Shown here: in pieces, positions 18,135 to 27,565 of the stretch | Layout: each line of letters begins with the position of its first letter | Position numbering within the stretch: position 1 is the stretch's first letter | NCBI GenBank assembly: GCA_905182405.1 | Contig: CAJJBQ010000002.1 | Span: forward strand, 992,001-1,056,000 | Length of the DNA: 64,000 bases | Source: Akkermansiaceae bacterium | Lineage (GTDB): Bacteria > Verrucomicrobiota > Verrucomicrobiia > Verrucomicrobiales > Akkermansiaceae | Direction of reading: 5' to 3' | Made by a program: the position numbers and the translations under genes | Notes under the pieces: generated by a model | What the model saw: the letters and a program-made list of their open reading frames with translations, nothing else | What the model was told of the DNA's origin: nothing | Databases searched by the model: none

Positions 18135-19592
18135 ATGATCCGCCTCCTCCAGCTGGCAGGTTTGGCATTTTTCCTTTCGAGTTTCGGAAATGCCGCGCCG
18201 CGACCCAATATCCTCCTCATCGTATCCGAAGACAACGGTCCTGAACTCGGTTGCTACGGCGAACCTTCCGTTAAAACTCCCAACCTCGACCGGCTCGCTT
18301 CACAGGGCGTTCTCTTCGAACGCGCCTACGTGCCCCAGGCCGGCTGCTCTCAATCCCGCGCCGCCTTCCTCACCGGCCTCTACCCCCACCAAAACGGCCA
18401 AATCGGCCTCGCCACCTGGAAATTCCGACTCTACCACGAATCCACCCCCAACCTCGTCCGCTCCCTCAAATCGGTCGGTTACCGCACCGGCCTCATCGGC
18501 AAACTCCACATCAATCCCTCTTCCGCCTTCCCCTTCGATTTGAAAAAGATTCCCTCCGCCAACTTTAGCCGCAAGTCCCTCAAAGTCTACGCCAGCTCAG
18601 CCAACGAATTTATCACCGCCTCCGACAAACCCTTCTTCCTCTCCATCAACTACCCCGACGCCCACCGTCCCTTCCTCACCCAAGTAAAAGGAATCCCCAA
18701 AAATCCCCTCACCGCCGCCGACGTCAAACCCCTTGCCTACTTCGGCCTCGACTCCGCTGAACTTCGGCAACAAACCGCCGACTACTACAACTGCATGAGC
18801 CGCCTCGATTCCCAAATCGGAGACCTCCTCTCCGTCCTCAAAAAATCCGGCAAACTCGACAACACCCTCATCGTTTATCTAGGCGACCACGGGGCCGACA
18901 TGCTTCGCGGAAAACGCACCTCATACGAAGGAGGCACCCGCATCCCCCTCATCATCTCCTGGCCCGGAAAGATTCCCGCCAATTCAAGACGCACCCACCT
19001 CGTCTCCACCCTCGACCTCCTCCCAACCTTCCTCGGCGCCGCCAAGGCCAAACCCATCCCCAAGCTCCCCGGACTCAATCTCTTCCCCATCCTCAAAAAT
19101 CCCCAGTCTGAGTGGCGCACCCACCTCTTTACCGAATACCACCTCCACTCCGCCCACAATTTCTTCCCCCAACGCACCGTCCGTAACGACCGCTTCAAGC
19201 TCATCCACAACCTTCTTCCCGACACGATCAATCCCGGCTACCAATTCACTCTCGAGAAATTCTTCCCCAGCCTCCCCTCCGTCGTCGCGGCCTCCCCCGA
19301 ACCCGTCCGCTTCGCTTACCAGCGCATGAAAAAACCACCCGAGTTCGAACTCTACGACCTCAATAACGACCCTCACGAATTTACCAACCTCGCCGACAAC
19401 TCCGCCCACCAACAAACCCTCACCGACCTCAAAACCACCCTCCACAAGTGGCGCGCCGACACCAAAGATCCCCTCCTCAAAGAACAAAACCTCACCCACC
19501 TCCAATCCGAAATCAACGCCTCCTTGCAAAACGGCAAACCCGAAAAATCAAAACTCCACCTCTCCTACCCCGACTACTTTTTTAAAAACTAA
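18135..19592 (+). CDS. Secreted sulfatase (sulfamidase-like)
   Basis: 485 residues with a signal peptide ([17 protein letters not shown]). Metal residues lie in the N-terminal [15 protein letters not shown]. The formylglycine motif is CSQSR at 71-75, in [20 protein letters not shown]; canonical is C-x-P-S-R, so Pro is replaced by Gln. [10 protein letters not shown] supplies the second metal motif. The start is the ATG just after the repeat; an upstream in-frame extension consists of repeat sequence and is discounted. It likely desulfates a glycosaminoglycan-like or algal polysaccharide outside the cytoplasm. A broken sulfatase follows. Confidence 0.88.
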   Translation: MIRLLQLAGLAFFLSSFGNAAPRPNILLIVSEDNGPELGCYGEPSVKTPNLDRLASQGVLFERAYVPQAGCSQSRAAFLTGLYPHQNGQIGLATWKFRLYHESTPNLVRSLKSVGYRTGLIGKLHINPSSAFPFDLKKIPSANFSRKSLKVYASSANEFITASDKPFFLSINYPDAHRPFLTQVKGIPKNPLTAADVKPLAYFGLDSAELRQQTADYYNCMSRLDSQIGDLLSVLKKSGKLDNTLIVYLGDHGADMLRGKRTSYEGGTRIPLIISWPGKIPANSRRTHLVSTLDLLPTFLGAAKAKPIPKLPGLNLFPILKNPQSEWRTHLFTEYHLHSAHNFFPQRTVRNDRFKLIHNLLPDTINPGYQFTLEKFFPSLPSVVAASPEPVRFAYQRMKKPPEFELYDLNNDPHEFTNLADNSAHQQTLTDLKTTLHKWRADTKDPLLKEQNLTHLQSEINASLQNGKPEKSKLHLSYPDYFFKN

Positions 19593-20636
19593 GATATACC
19601 TCCCCATCATCACCGCCTTCCTCGCGGCCCCTGCCAAAAATATCGTCATCTTCCTCGTCGATGACCTCGGCTACAAAGACCTCGGCTGCTACGGCAGCGA
19701 CTACTACGAAACCCCACACATCGACCAACTCGCCAAAGAGGGTCTTCGTTTCACCGATGCCTACGCCACCTGCGCCGTCTGCACTCCCACCCGCGCCAGC
19801 ATGCTCACTGGCAAACCTACTCCGGTGGTAAAAAGGGCGACTTCCTAACCGACGTTCTCACTGACGAAGCCGTCACCTTCATCGAAGAAGAACAAAAGCC
19901 CTTCATGCTTTATATGAGCTACTACGGCGTCCACACCCCTTTCCAGGCCAAGGAAGATAAGATCAAAAAGTATGCTCAAAAGACTCCCTACTTTCCCAAA
20001 CACCGCCACATCTACGCTGGCATGATTGAGAGCATCGACGACAGTATCGGCCGGGTCATCGCCACCCTGAAAAAGAAAGGAGTCTACGAAGAAACCCTCA
20101 TCATTTTCACCTCCGACAATGGCGGCAATGCCAAAGCCACCGACCACACTCCTCTCAGAGGAAACAAAGGGAGCTACTACGAAGGCGGTATCCGGGTCCC
20201 CTTCCTACTCAAAGGCCCCGGCATCAAACCAGGAGAAAACGCCACCCCCATCAACAGTAACGACGTCTACCCCACCGTCCTCAAATCCCTCGGCCACCCC
20301 CTCAAGCCCAATCAGCACCTCGCCGGCCTCAGCCTCGTCCCCTTCACCCGAAACCAAGCCCTCAATCGCGACGCCCTCTACTGGCACTTCCCGCACTACA
20401 ACCGCCATCCCAATGCCCGCCCCTCTTCCGTCATCCGCAAAGGCGACTGGAAACTCATCTTCAGCTACGACCCCAAGAGCATCGAACTCTACAACCTCAA
20501 AAACGACCTCTCGGAAAAAACAAACCTCGCCGACAAAAACCCAACCCTCCGCGATCAACTTCTCACTGATCTGGAGGGTTGGAAAAAATCAGTCAAAGCC
20601 GAGGAAATGACACCCAACCCCCAATTCGCAAAGTAA
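19588..20636 (+). pseudogene. Sulfatase, broken (lost start codon, internal deletion and frameshift)
   Basis: The N-terminal half reads [19 protein letters not shown], then [12 protein letters not shown] with a canonical C-x-P-x-R motif. At the expected start, codon 19588-19590 is ACT before AAG-ATA-TAC. The homology jumps at about 19813-19818 from SMLTGK straight to [12 protein letters not shown] in another frame; intact relatives have roughly 100 residues there. The 3' part (19818-20636) retains SYYGVHTPF, SDNGG and the C-terminal WKLIFSYD. Two independent lesions make a working product unlikely. Confidence 0.85.
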
Positions 20637-20730
20637 ACCCATGCCCCGCCTCCTTCTCTTTTTCGGCTCTTCGAAGAACTAAATCCCTAAAAGAGCTTCA
20701 TCCAGTTAGTCCACTCCTACGAACCCCACC

Positions 20731-20808
20731 AACCCCCTTTCGCCCCCTCCGCTCCGGTCCAAAGGCGCCTTCAAAGCCCTCCCGCCAAAAGCAAATTCCT
20801 AGCAGTAA
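20731..20808 (+). repeat. Dispersed 78-bp repeat, copy 2
   Basis: Identical over 78 bp to copy 1. It lies between the broken sulfatase and the terminator of the PEP-CTERM gene, ending 2 bp from the terminator T-run. Copies 1 and 2 are direct repeats flanking the two-sulfatase segment. Confidence 0.9.
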
Positions 20809-20810
20809 GT

Positions 20811-20842
20811 AAAAAAAGAGCCGCCTTCAAAAGGCGACTCTT
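20811..20842 (-). terminator. Intrinsic terminator of the PEP-CTERM gene
   Basis: On the minus strand AAGAGTCGCCTT pairs with AAGGCGGCTCTT (one G-T wobble) around a short loop and runs into seven T. It begins 22 bp after the stop codon of the PEP-CTERM gene. Confidence 0.85.
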
Positions 20843-20864
20843 ATAAAATAGAGAGAAGGACAAT

Positions 20865-21524
20865 CTAGCGGCGTCGGCGTAACAATCCAAGTCCGGCAAG
20901 TCCGAGAAGCAAGACTGAAGACGGCTCTGGAACAGGAGTGAATCCCGCTGCCGCGAACACCGCAACGTGCTCCTGCTCGTTCATATTATTGAAAGCTTTA
21001 AAATTGCTCGCGAAGTTATTTTGGTCGAAGGCTGAAGGCCCAGCTCCAAGCCGTTGTGCGAAGCCATCAGTGTAGTCCCAACTTTCAGCGTCACCGTTAA
21101 TATTGATATCTCCGTAAACATCAACAACGTTTCCGCCGCCGAAAAGCTCAATGGCATCGTCACCATTGATGTTTGCCACTCCATTGACCAACAGGGTGAA
21201 ATCCTGAACAAAATTATTTGCGAAGAAATCTTTAGATGCTGAGTTAGGAACAATAACGAAAACATCTCCAACGGTCGCAGATCCAGCAGGTAGAGTGAAC
21301 TCCTGACCATCAGAACCTCCTCCATTGTTAGCAGAGCCAACGCCCCAAGCTGTGAGGTCTGCAACCGTCGCAACCGCTTGAAGCATGATTGATTTTGGAT
21401 TCCCTCCACTAAGATCACCATCGGTGACGGCCGAGATTACAAAAGCAGCTTGGCTTGTAGAAGCAAGTAAGAGTGGTGCCATAGCCAATGTAGCTAAGTG
21501 CTTAGTTCGATTATTTAATTTCAT
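20865..21524 (-). CDS. PEP-CTERM exported protein
   Basis: 219 residues. N-terminal signal peptide (LATLAMAPLLLASTSQA) and a textbook PEP-CTERM tail: VPEPSS, a hydrophobic helix, then RRRR. Such tails are recognised by exosortase for cell-envelope sorting, usually with exopolysaccharide. The body is Gly/Asn/Asp-rich beta sequence resembling the lamin-tail-like class of PEP-CTERM proteins (AFVISAVTDGD, DAIELFGGG, DVYGDI). No exosortase is in the window. Confidence 0.88.
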   Translation of the reverse strand: MKLNNRTKHLATLAMAPLLLASTSQAAFVISAVTDGDLSGGNPKSIMLQAVATVADLTAWGVGSANNGGGSDGQEFTLPAGSATVGDVFVIVPNSASKDFFANNFVQDFTLLVNGVANINGDDAIELFGGGNVVDVYGDININGDAESWDYTDGFAQRLGAGPSAFDQNNFASNFKAFNNMNEQEHVAVFAAAGFTPVPEPSSVLLLGLAGLGLLRRRR

Positions 21525-22082
21525 TCTATTACTTCCTTAACGGGGTTTTTCTCTTTCAAAAGCGCGAAACAGAACATTTAAAAAACTATCCATTTACCCT
21601 TCTAGGGTGGAGGTTGACTTACTCACCATCAAAGTCAACTGAAAATCACTCCGGTTCAACCAGCCTTATTCCTTAAATCAAGATTTCTGGATTTTGATCG
21701 CGACCGCCGAGGCGGCAGCATCCTCTCAATCCATGAAATTCTCATTAACAACCCCCTTTCGCCCTCTTTAGCCCCCCTCCGCTCCGGTCCAAAGGCGCCT
21801 TCAAGGCCCTCCCGCCAAAAGCAAATTCCTCATGGCCGATTGTCTTCAAAATCCGAACAATGGCGAGATTGGAGTCTTTGGGGAACTGTCGCTTTAGATT
21901 AACGGGTTTATCCGAGGGGCTGAGGTCTCGAAAAGGGAGGGCCTTGATCGAAAGCTAAAGCTCGCGCAAGCCCGCTTCCGCATTCCGAAAAACTCTCTAG
22001 TCTCTGCGGATCTCTCTAACCCAACCGTTAGTTCTCCACTTCAAACACCTTTCCCTGCTCTCAGTGCGTCTAGTCAATACAC
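21525..22082. other. Non-coding stretch between recA and the PEP-CTERM gene
   Basis: No credible reading frame. It should contain the promoter of the PEP-CTERM gene (21525 upward) and holds copy 3 of the dispersed repeat at 21750-21830. Nothing else is recognised. Confidence 0.6.
21750..21830 (+). repeat. Dispersed ~80-bp repeat, copy 3 (diverged)
   Basis: Same orientation as copies 1 and 2. It matches their 5' and 3' parts but has extra bases (TCTTTAGCCC-like insertion) after the first ~15 bases, one A-to-G change, and lacks the final AGCAGTAA. Copies 2 and 3 flank the PEP-CTERM gene as direct repeats. Confidence 0.85.
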
Positions 22083-22111
22083 AAAAAAAATGGCCCCACT
22101 TTCGCAGGGCC
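22083..22111 (-). terminator. Intrinsic terminator of recA
   Basis: On the minus strand GGCCC pairs with GGGCC around a ~10-nt loop and is followed by a run of eight T (after one A). It lies 30 bp after the recA stop. Confidence 0.8.
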
Positions 22112-22140
22112 GTTTCTCAAAAAGAAGTCCACTTAAATTC

Positions 22141-23229
22141 TTAATCTTTCGTTTCCTCAAGCTTCGCTTTCACCTTATCCTCAATCTCAAGGTAAAGTCT
22201 TTCATCTTTTTTTAGCGCGGTCTTAGCCCCGTCACGACCTTGCGCGAGCTGCGCGCCATCGTAGCTAAACCAGCTTCCGCGCTTCTGCACAATTTCAAAC
22301 TCCTGCGCGAGATCGAGTAATGAGCCTACCGAGGAAATCCCCTCGTCATACATGATATCGAATTCCGCTTCTCTGAATGGAGGGGCAACCTTGTTCTTTA
22401 CGATCTTCACCTTAGTCCGGCTGCCTTGGACGGTGCCATCAGGCGCTTTAATTTGACCAATACGCCGGATATCCACACGCACTGAGGAGAAGAACTTGAG
22501 CGCACGTCCACCCGGGGTGGTTTCAGGACTCCCGAACATGACACCAATTTTCTCACGGATCTGGTTCGTGAAGATACATGTCGTGCGAGCCTTTGAGATG
22601 AAGCCAGTGAGCTTCCGCATCGCAGCACTCATAAGCTTGGCCTGGGTGCCGACGGTGGTATCACCGATTTCTCCAGCGAGTTCCTGCTTCGTGACAAGGG
22701 CGGCGACGGAGTCGAGGACGACAACATCGAGCGCATTCGAGCGGACGAGAGTTTCTACAATCTGAAGGGCTTCTTCACCGGAAGAAGGCTGAGAGATGAG
22801 AAGGTCATCAAGGTTCACTCCAAGCCGTTTAGCATATTGAGGGTCAAGAGCATGCTCCACATCGACAAAGGCAGCGAGGCCACCGGCTTTTTGAGCCTTA
22901 GCAATAACGGTGAGAGTGAGAGTGGTCTTACCCGAGGATTCCGGTCCATAAACTTCGACGATTCGGCCGCGTGGAAAACCGCCGACTCCGAGAGCGCGAT
23001 CGATGAGAAGGTTTCCAGTGGGTATGGAGTCGACATCCATACGGTTGTCATCGCCAAGACGCATGATGGCTGATTCGCCAAAGTCTTTTTGAATCTGTGT
23101 GATCGCGAGATCCAGGTTCTTCTTGCGGGCAGTATTGAGCTTTTCTGCGCCCTTATCGACGGCAGCGGCGGCGGGGCCTTTCTCTTTCTTATCGGACATG
23201 GCGGCAGTTTTACTAGCGGTGGTACTCAT
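22141..23229 (-). CDS. recA: Recombinase RecA
   Basis: 362 residues with the Walker A motif [30 protein letters not shown] (Walker B), and the L2 region [16 protein letters not shown]. RecA forms filaments on single-stranded DNA for recombination and SOS induction. The N-terminus has an Ala/Lys-rich extension of about 30 residues before the core. Upstream there is an inverted pair ATGAACA/TGTTCAT with a 20-nt spacer; this is not the reported Verrucomicrobia LexA motif. Confidence 0.97.
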   Translation of the reverse strand: MSTTASKTAAMSDKKEKGPAAAAVDKGAEKLNTARKKNLDLAITQIQKDFGESAIMRLGDDNRMDVDSIPTGNLLIDRALGVGGFPRGRIVEVYGPESSGKTTLTLTVIAKAQKAGGLAAFVDVEHALDPQYAKRLGVNLDDLLISQPSSGEEALQIVETLVRSNALDVVVLDSVAALVTKQELAGEIGDTTVGTQAKLMSAAMRKLTGFISKARTTCIFTNQIREKIGVMFGSPETTPGGRALKFFSSVRVDIRRIGQIKAPDGTVQGSRTKVKIVKNKVAPPFREAEFDIMYDEGISSVGSLLDLAQEFEIVQKRGSWFSYDGAQLAQGRDGAKTALKKDERLYLEIEDKVKAKLEETKD

Positions 23230-23383
23230 GACAATGGTTTCTCGTTAAATTGTGAACGAAGAGTAACCAGATGAACACTATTTAGTCAAATTAAAACTGT
23301 TCATAATACCATTGTTCTTTCGAAACCCTGATTTTATCAAGGATTGCCGTTGCCTTTCATGTCGTTTTTTCGACCATCTCCCA

Positions 23384-23950
23384 GTGAAAGGTCTCAAATT
23401 TCTTGTATTTGTGCTTCTCAGTGTTGCTCTCCTTGGTGGCTGGCTGGCATGGCAGAAGCTCAACAGCAAAGAGGGCGTTATCCTTACTTTCACCGAGGCC
23501 CAAATCACGGAACGCTTGGATGAGAGGTTTCCCATCACGGAGGTGATCAAAGAGCCCTTCCCACTTCCCCTTCAAGTGAGAGTCCAGACTCCAGAAGTTA
23601 CCTTTATCCCAAATACCGATCGTCTCCGAGCCCGGATCACAGTAGAAATGGATGCGATCTTAGCCCAATATCAAGCAAGTGCTTCTTTCCGCTGTGGTAT
23701 TCGTTACGAAGCATCCGATCAATCGCTCCGCCTGATTGACCCCGTCATCGAGGAGATCGAAACAACTAAGATTCCGGAACAATACCGCGAGCCCGTGCAC
23801 CTTCTCGCCACCCTTCTCGCGCAGAAATATCTCAACGACCAGCCAGTCTACCAACTTGAGAAAAAGGATCTTCAAGATCACGCAACGCGCCTTTTGCTGA
23901 AGGAAGTTTCCCTCACCGATGGTCTGTTAGTGGTTAGACTTGGACTTTGA
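23384..23950 (+). CDS. DUF1439-like envelope protein
   Basis: 188 residues from a GTG placed directly before a membrane/signal segment (LKFLVFVLLSVALLGGWLAW). An ATG 24 codons upstream is in frame but would put a Cys-rich tail before the signal. The body begins LTFTEAQITERLDERFPI, matching the DUF1439 (YceB-like) opening, with no lipobox. The family is thought to bind hydrophobic ligands at the envelope; the role is unproven. It ends 43 bp before ndk. Confidence 0.65.
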   Translation: MKGLKFLVFVLLSVALLGGWLAWQKLNSKEGVILTFTEAQITERLDERFPITEVIKEPFPLPLQVRVQTPEVTFIPNTDRLRARITVEMDAILAQYQASASFRCGIRYEASDQSLRLIDPVIEEIETTKIPEQYREPVHLLATLLAQKYLNDQPVYQLEKKDLQDHATRLLLKEVSLTDGLLVVRLGL

Positions 23951-23993
23951 GGGAGTTGACAGCAAGGGGCATGTGCGTTTATCCCCATCTAAC

Positions 23994-24428
23994 ATGGCAC
24001 ATGAAACCTCTCTCATCCTCTTCAAACCCGACGCAGTAGCTAAAAACATCGTCGGCAAGGTCCTCTCGCGCTTTGAAGCAGAAGGCTTCACCATTCGCGG
24101 CATTAAAATGATCTCTCTCTCTGATGAGATCCTCGCCGAGCACTACGCTCACATCGCCGAAATGCCTTTCTTCCCTTCCGTTCGCGGTTTTATGCAGGAG
24201 ACTTCCGTCATCGCGCTCGCGCTTGCTGGCGACGATGCCATTGCCCGCGTGCGTGACCTTCTTGGACCGACTGATTCAACCACCGCTGACCCAGGCACTA
24301 TTCGTGGTGACTTCGGCGATAAAACGAGCGACTCCAAGATGCGCAACGTGTGCCACGCCTCCGACGGTCAAGACACCGCTGCAGCTGAACTCAAGCGCTT
24401 CTTTAGCGATGGAGAGCTCGCTCACTAG
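23994..24428 (+). CDS. ndk: Nucleoside diphosphate kinase
   Basis: 144 residues. Transfers the gamma-phosphate between nucleotides through a phosphohistidine. KPDAV at the start, PFFPSVRGFM, GTIRGDF and the active-site His121 in RNVCHASD are all present. The start is the ATG immediately before AHETSLILFKPDA; the longer frame lacks homology. Its stop overlaps the convergent mnmM stop. Confidence 0.95.
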   Translation: MAHETSLILFKPDAVAKNIVGKVLSRFEAEGFTIRGIKMISLSDEILAEHYAHIAEMPFFPSVRGFMQETSVIALALAGDDAIARVRDLLGPTDSTTADPGTIRGDFGDKTSDSKMRNVCHASDGQDTAAAELKRFFSDGELAH

Positions 24429-24982
24429 TCGATCGGTATATTTGCAAGACTCACTAGAAAAGGCCGCCCTTCGAGGCGGTCTTTTTCGTTCATCACGGTT
24501 ACTTTTCGATAGCTCGAATGTGCTTCGGCCCACGTCAGAACCGCTTCCGCTTCTTCAAGCCCTCCCTCGTGTCCCGGATAACAAATACAAGTGATCACTC
24601 CACCGGGAGAAAGAATATTTGCTGCGCCTTCAAGCGCCTCGATCGTCGAGGCCTTTCTCGTAATGGTGCCATGATCCGCACCTGGTAAATAACCGAGGTT
24701 AAACATCACCGCCGAAGCTGATGGAACGAGCCGGGCAAGATCGGTATGACTCGCCAAATGGTAGCTCACGGTGGTAGGAATTTCCTCTGAGTTTAGACGC
24801 TTTCGAGTCGAGAGTAGCGCTTTATACTGTATGTCGAACGCATAAACGCGGCCATCCTCTCCCACGAGCTTGGCAAGAAATAAGGTGTCGTTCCCATTTC
24901 CTGCCGTCGCATCTATGACAACGTCGCCCGGACAGACGCTCGCGCAAATGAGATCGTGTGCGACGTGGGTGACTCGTTTCAC
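24425..24982 (-). CDS. mnmM: tRNA U34 (aminomethyl) methyltransferase-like, YtqB/MnmM family
   Basis: 185 residues. A class I SAM methyltransferase with motif I VIDATAGNGNDTLFLA, an acidic motif (YAFDIQ), FNLGYLPGAD and the C-terminal RPFLVSLA, the pattern of the YtqB family. In Bacillus this enzyme methylates 5-aminomethyl-2-thiouridine at the tRNA wobble position. The start overlaps the end of the C39-like peptidase gene by 4 bp, so it is the last gene of the OmpH-lpxD cluster. Confidence 0.82.
   Translation of the reverse strand: MKRVTHVAHDLICASVCPGDVVIDATAGNGNDTLFLAKLVGEDGRVYAFDIQYKALLSTRKRLNSEEIPTTVSYHLASHTDLARLVPSASAVMFNLGYLPGADHGTITRKASTIEALEGAANILSPGGVITCICYPGHEGGLEEAEAVLTWAEAHSSYRKVTVMNEKDRLEGRPFLVSLANIPID
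24462..24486 (+). terminator. Intrinsic terminator of ndk, inside mnmM
   Basis: GGCCGCC pairs with GGCGGTC (one wobble) around a 6-nt loop, followed by five T. It begins 34 bp after the ndk stop and lies within the 3' coding region of the convergent mnmM gene. Confidence 0.75.
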
Positions 24983-26247
24983 GGATGGAAGCAGAAGGTA
25001 AGATAAGCGGTGGCTTCGATCTCGCGTATCGGCATGCGTCGCGCACGAGATTGACCTGCCCAGCTTTCAAGAAAAATCACCTCTTTCCGCTGATCATTAA
25101 AGCCGATGATGACTGAAGCATGCAAAGGAGATTTTTCGTCAGGATAACTGGAAGAATCATTAGAGAATGAAACATCCTCCCCTTGGTCCAACTGCGCTGA
25201 AACCCGTTGGTGTTCGCGATCGCGATCGCGACTCCATCTTCGCCAGACGATGACAGGCATTCCAGATTGAAGGGAGCGACGCACGTCACTTTGGCTATAA
25301 TCCGAACTTCTCGACATCATAAACCCTGCCTCCTTAGCCACCGCCTGATAAAGGCCCAGCATCTGCGATCCAGCGGCAGAACCCGTGTTTTGAAACTTAC
25401 CCGCAACGGCAAGCCAATCCTCATCAAGATGGAGTCCCAGATAGCGCCCCACCATCGTGAGAGTATTCAGTCCACAGTATGGTCGATATCCCTGCGGAAC
25501 CACGGCCAAATCCGAAAGCATCAGATCACCACGTTCATGTTTCACCAGACGCTTCTTCAACTGATCCAAACGTTCCTTCGTAGAAAGATTGGCCTGAGCA
25601 GAATCAAGCCATGATCGCTGAGAGCTTCCAGCCCGAGAAATACTCAACCTGATGAGACGATTGGGAGCGGCGATGAGATGGAGAATAAGATCTTCGTACC
25701 GGTATTCTATCATCTCCGCACGGAGAGTCCGGGTCCGCCCTCGAGAAACGTCACGTGGTCGCTTACTGATTTCAGCCAGTTCTTTCTCCAGAGACTCTCG
25801 CGTCCCTTCGAAACTTTTCTGAAATTCGGCGTCGCGGCCCGCGAGTTGCTCACGAAGCCATTCGATTTGCTGTTTCCGGGAAAGCCCCGCCGGAGAGCGT
25901 GGATTGAAGTATCCAAAAAACGAGCCGGCATCTGCAAAGGTGACCTGCATTTCTTCAAGGCGCTCTCCTCGATAAACCGAGCGGACCAATAAAGAATCCA
26001 GCCCAAACATCTTGGGGAGCGCCAACAGATATGCCGAGCGAGTCCCCACTACCGAGGCTTCCTCTTTCCAATCTCCCAAAAGCTTCTTTTTTCCAGTCCA
26101 GAGATCGGAAGAGAGAAGGTGCTCGGAAATTTCCTGGCCATCCAATGCGCTGTCATCCTGATTCACCGCACTTAGGACCGCATTGGGAATTGCCTCCAAG
26201 ACCATCCCTAGACAGAGATAGGCTCCAAAAAAAACTGCTCGCGTCAT
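24979..26247 (-). CDS. Exported C39-like cysteine peptidase
   Basis: 422 residues from an ATG starting a signal peptide (TRAVFFGAYLCLGMVLEA); a TTG 12 codons upstream is possible. The N-terminal ~240 residues are a helical, charged region unlike known domains. The C-terminal part fits a C39-like papain fold: catalytic Cys258 in YRPYCGLNTLTMVGRYLG, His376 in HASVIIGFND and the following ESWAG. A substrate is not suggested by the context; it lies between an OmpH gene and mnmM in a probable operon. Confidence 0.75.
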   Translation of the reverse strand: MTRAVFFGAYLCLGMVLEAIPNAVLSAVNQDDSALDGQEISEHLLSSDLWTGKKKLLGDWKEEASVVGTRSAYLLALPKMFGLDSLLVRSVYRGERLEEMQVTFADAGSFFGYFNPRSPAGLSRKQQIEWLREQLAGRDAEFQKSFEGTRESLEKELAEISKRPRDVSRGRTRTLRAEMIEYRYEDLILHLIAAPNRLIRLSISRAGSSQRSWLDSAQANLSTKERLDQLKKRLVKHERGDLMLSDLAVVPQGYRPYCGLNTLTMVGRYLGLHLDEDWLAVAGKFQNTGSAAGSQMLGLYQAVAKEAGFMMSRSSDYSQSDVRRSLQSGMPVIVWRRWSRDRDREHQRVSAQLDQGEDVSFSNDSSSYPDEKSPLHASVIIGFNDQRKEVIFLESWAGQSRARRMPIREIEATAYLTFCFHP

Positions 26248-26299
26248 CCCCTTAAATAAACGGGGAAAAGCGAGCAGTGACAAATGGAAATACCCTTAC

Positions 26300-26896
26300 T
26301 TATTCATCCTTCTTTTCTACTGGAGCATCTTTGTTAATCCGTTCAAGCAGGATTCCCGTAAGATCTGTGGCATCTTTGGAATAGACGAGGACGGCCACAC
26401 CCGCCCCCGAAGCTCCAGAACGATCAAAAATAAAATCAAACCCCTTCTCCTGACCGACAGCCTGAACCACTAACATCAGTTCCTTTCGGATATTGCCGAA
26501 ATCCATGGCGGCTTTCTCGTTAAGCTGGGATTGCTTTCGCTTAAGCCAGGAGACCCGGTCCTTTTGAAGACTTTCCGCTTCGTCCCGTTTCGCTGAAGCC
26601 TGTCTAAAAAGCAGGTCACGTTTTTCTCCGCTCAAGGACGGATCATCAGCATCTTGCTGCATCTTCTGCGCCTCTTCGGCGGAAGTCGTGATTTTTTCAA
26701 GTCTCACCTTGTCCTGACTCTTGATCGTCTCTTGATAGGTCACAAAGGTCTCGCGGGTGGATTTACTCTTGTGGTAATCCGTTACGATGCGGCTCATATC
26801 AACGGTTCCAATCTTATCCTCACCCTCTTGGGCAGGAGAAAGTCCGGTAAGGAAAAGGGAAGCGCTAAGAGCACAGAGAAAGCGTGGGTATTTCAT
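26300..26896 (-). CDS. OmpH/Skp family periplasmic chaperone, copy C
   Basis: 198 residues with a signal peptide (FLCALSASLFLTGLSPA). The order is that of OmpH/Skp: IGTVDMSRIVTDY, a long charged coiled-coil (about 45-125), then the C-terminal DFIFDRSG and TDLTGILLERIN. Skp traps unfolded outer-membrane proteins in the periplasm. The tail is acidic/Lys-rich. It is one of three intact paralogues around lpxD. Confidence 0.88.
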   Translation of the reverse strand: MKYPRFLCALSASLFLTGLSPAQEGEDKIGTVDMSRIVTDYHKSKSTRETFVTYQETIKSQDKVRLEKITTSAEEAQKMQQDADDPSLSGEKRDLLFRQASAKRDEAESLQKDRVSWLKRKQSQLNEKAAMDFGNIRKELMLVVQAVGQEKGFDFIFDRSGASGAGVAVLVYSKDATDLTGILLERINKDAPVEKKDE

Positions 26897-26937
26897 CTCG
26901 GTAATTTAAATTTAAATGGCGGGGCGACAACCCTGAC

Positions 26938-27522
26938 CTATTTGGCAACGGTGTCTTTATTGAGCAGCTTGAGAACATCATCTGTGATGTCAACTTTGTT
27001 ACGCACGTAAAGAATAAAAGGCACTTGAGAAGTAGTAAGTCCAGAACTGTCGAAAACATAGTCAACGTCAATTCCTGTAGCATGATCCTTCACCTGCTTG
27101 CCCACAGTTTCCCGAATGCTTTGCAGTTTCGTCACCATCTTCTGGTTGAGAGCCCTACTGCGGCGCTTAATGAATTCCTCACGTTCGCGACGGAGAGCCA
27201 CAAGAGTCTGCTCCCGCTCACCGAAGACCTGGGCAATTGCCTTTTTTTTCTCAGGGGAAATAGTGGCATCCTGAAAATCAGCACGCAGTTTGCGCATCTC
27301 CTCTTCGAGAGCTTCGATCGCCGCAATACGTTCAACATTATCCTCTTGAATATCAGCACGCTCCACTTTCTCTTCGGCATCGGCAGCAACGGTCTCGTGA
27401 TACTCGGTCAAAGCCTTCTTCATATCGATAATCGCCACCTTGAGAGGCGCAGCAGAAAGCGGACTGATGATTCCCACTGTGAGGAGTAGAGTCAGGAGCT
27501 TGGGTACTGAGTTTAATTTCAT
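26938..27522 (-). CDS. OmpH/Skp family periplasmic chaperone, copy B
   Basis: 194 residues: signal peptide, VAIIDMKKALTEYHET, a coiled-coil of about 80 residues, then DYVFDSSG and VDITDDVLKLLN. Same architecture as the other copies but clearly diverged, so duplication is not recent. It lies between lpxD and copy C with short spacers. Confidence 0.88.
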   Translation of the reverse strand: MKLNSVPKLLTLLLTVGIISPLSAAPLKVAIIDMKKALTEYHETVAADAEEKVERADIQEDNVERIAAIEALEEEMRKLRADFQDATISPEKKKAIAQVFGEREQTLVALRREREEFIKRRSRALNQKMVTKLQSIRETVGKQVKDHATGIDVDYVFDSSGLTTSQVPFILYVRNKVDITDDVLKLLNKDTVAK

Positions 27523-27565
27523 GGCAATTGTGAAGGAAAGGGGGATTTCATTGGGCTAAATTATT

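Noticed and set aside
18300-19529. Long antisense frames rich in Gly, Glu and Val opposite the sulfatase
   Set aside because: They follow from codon bias of the sense gene and show no motif or start context.
23271-23304. LexA box upstream of recA
   Set aside because: Only an ATGAACA/TGTTCAT pair with a 20-nt spacer is present; the reported Verrucomicrobia motif TGTTC-N4-GAACA is not seen.
25214-25231. Overlapping GCGATCGC palindromes
   Set aside because: They lie inside the C39-like peptidase coding sequence and encode an Arg/Asp run; no sign of a functional site.
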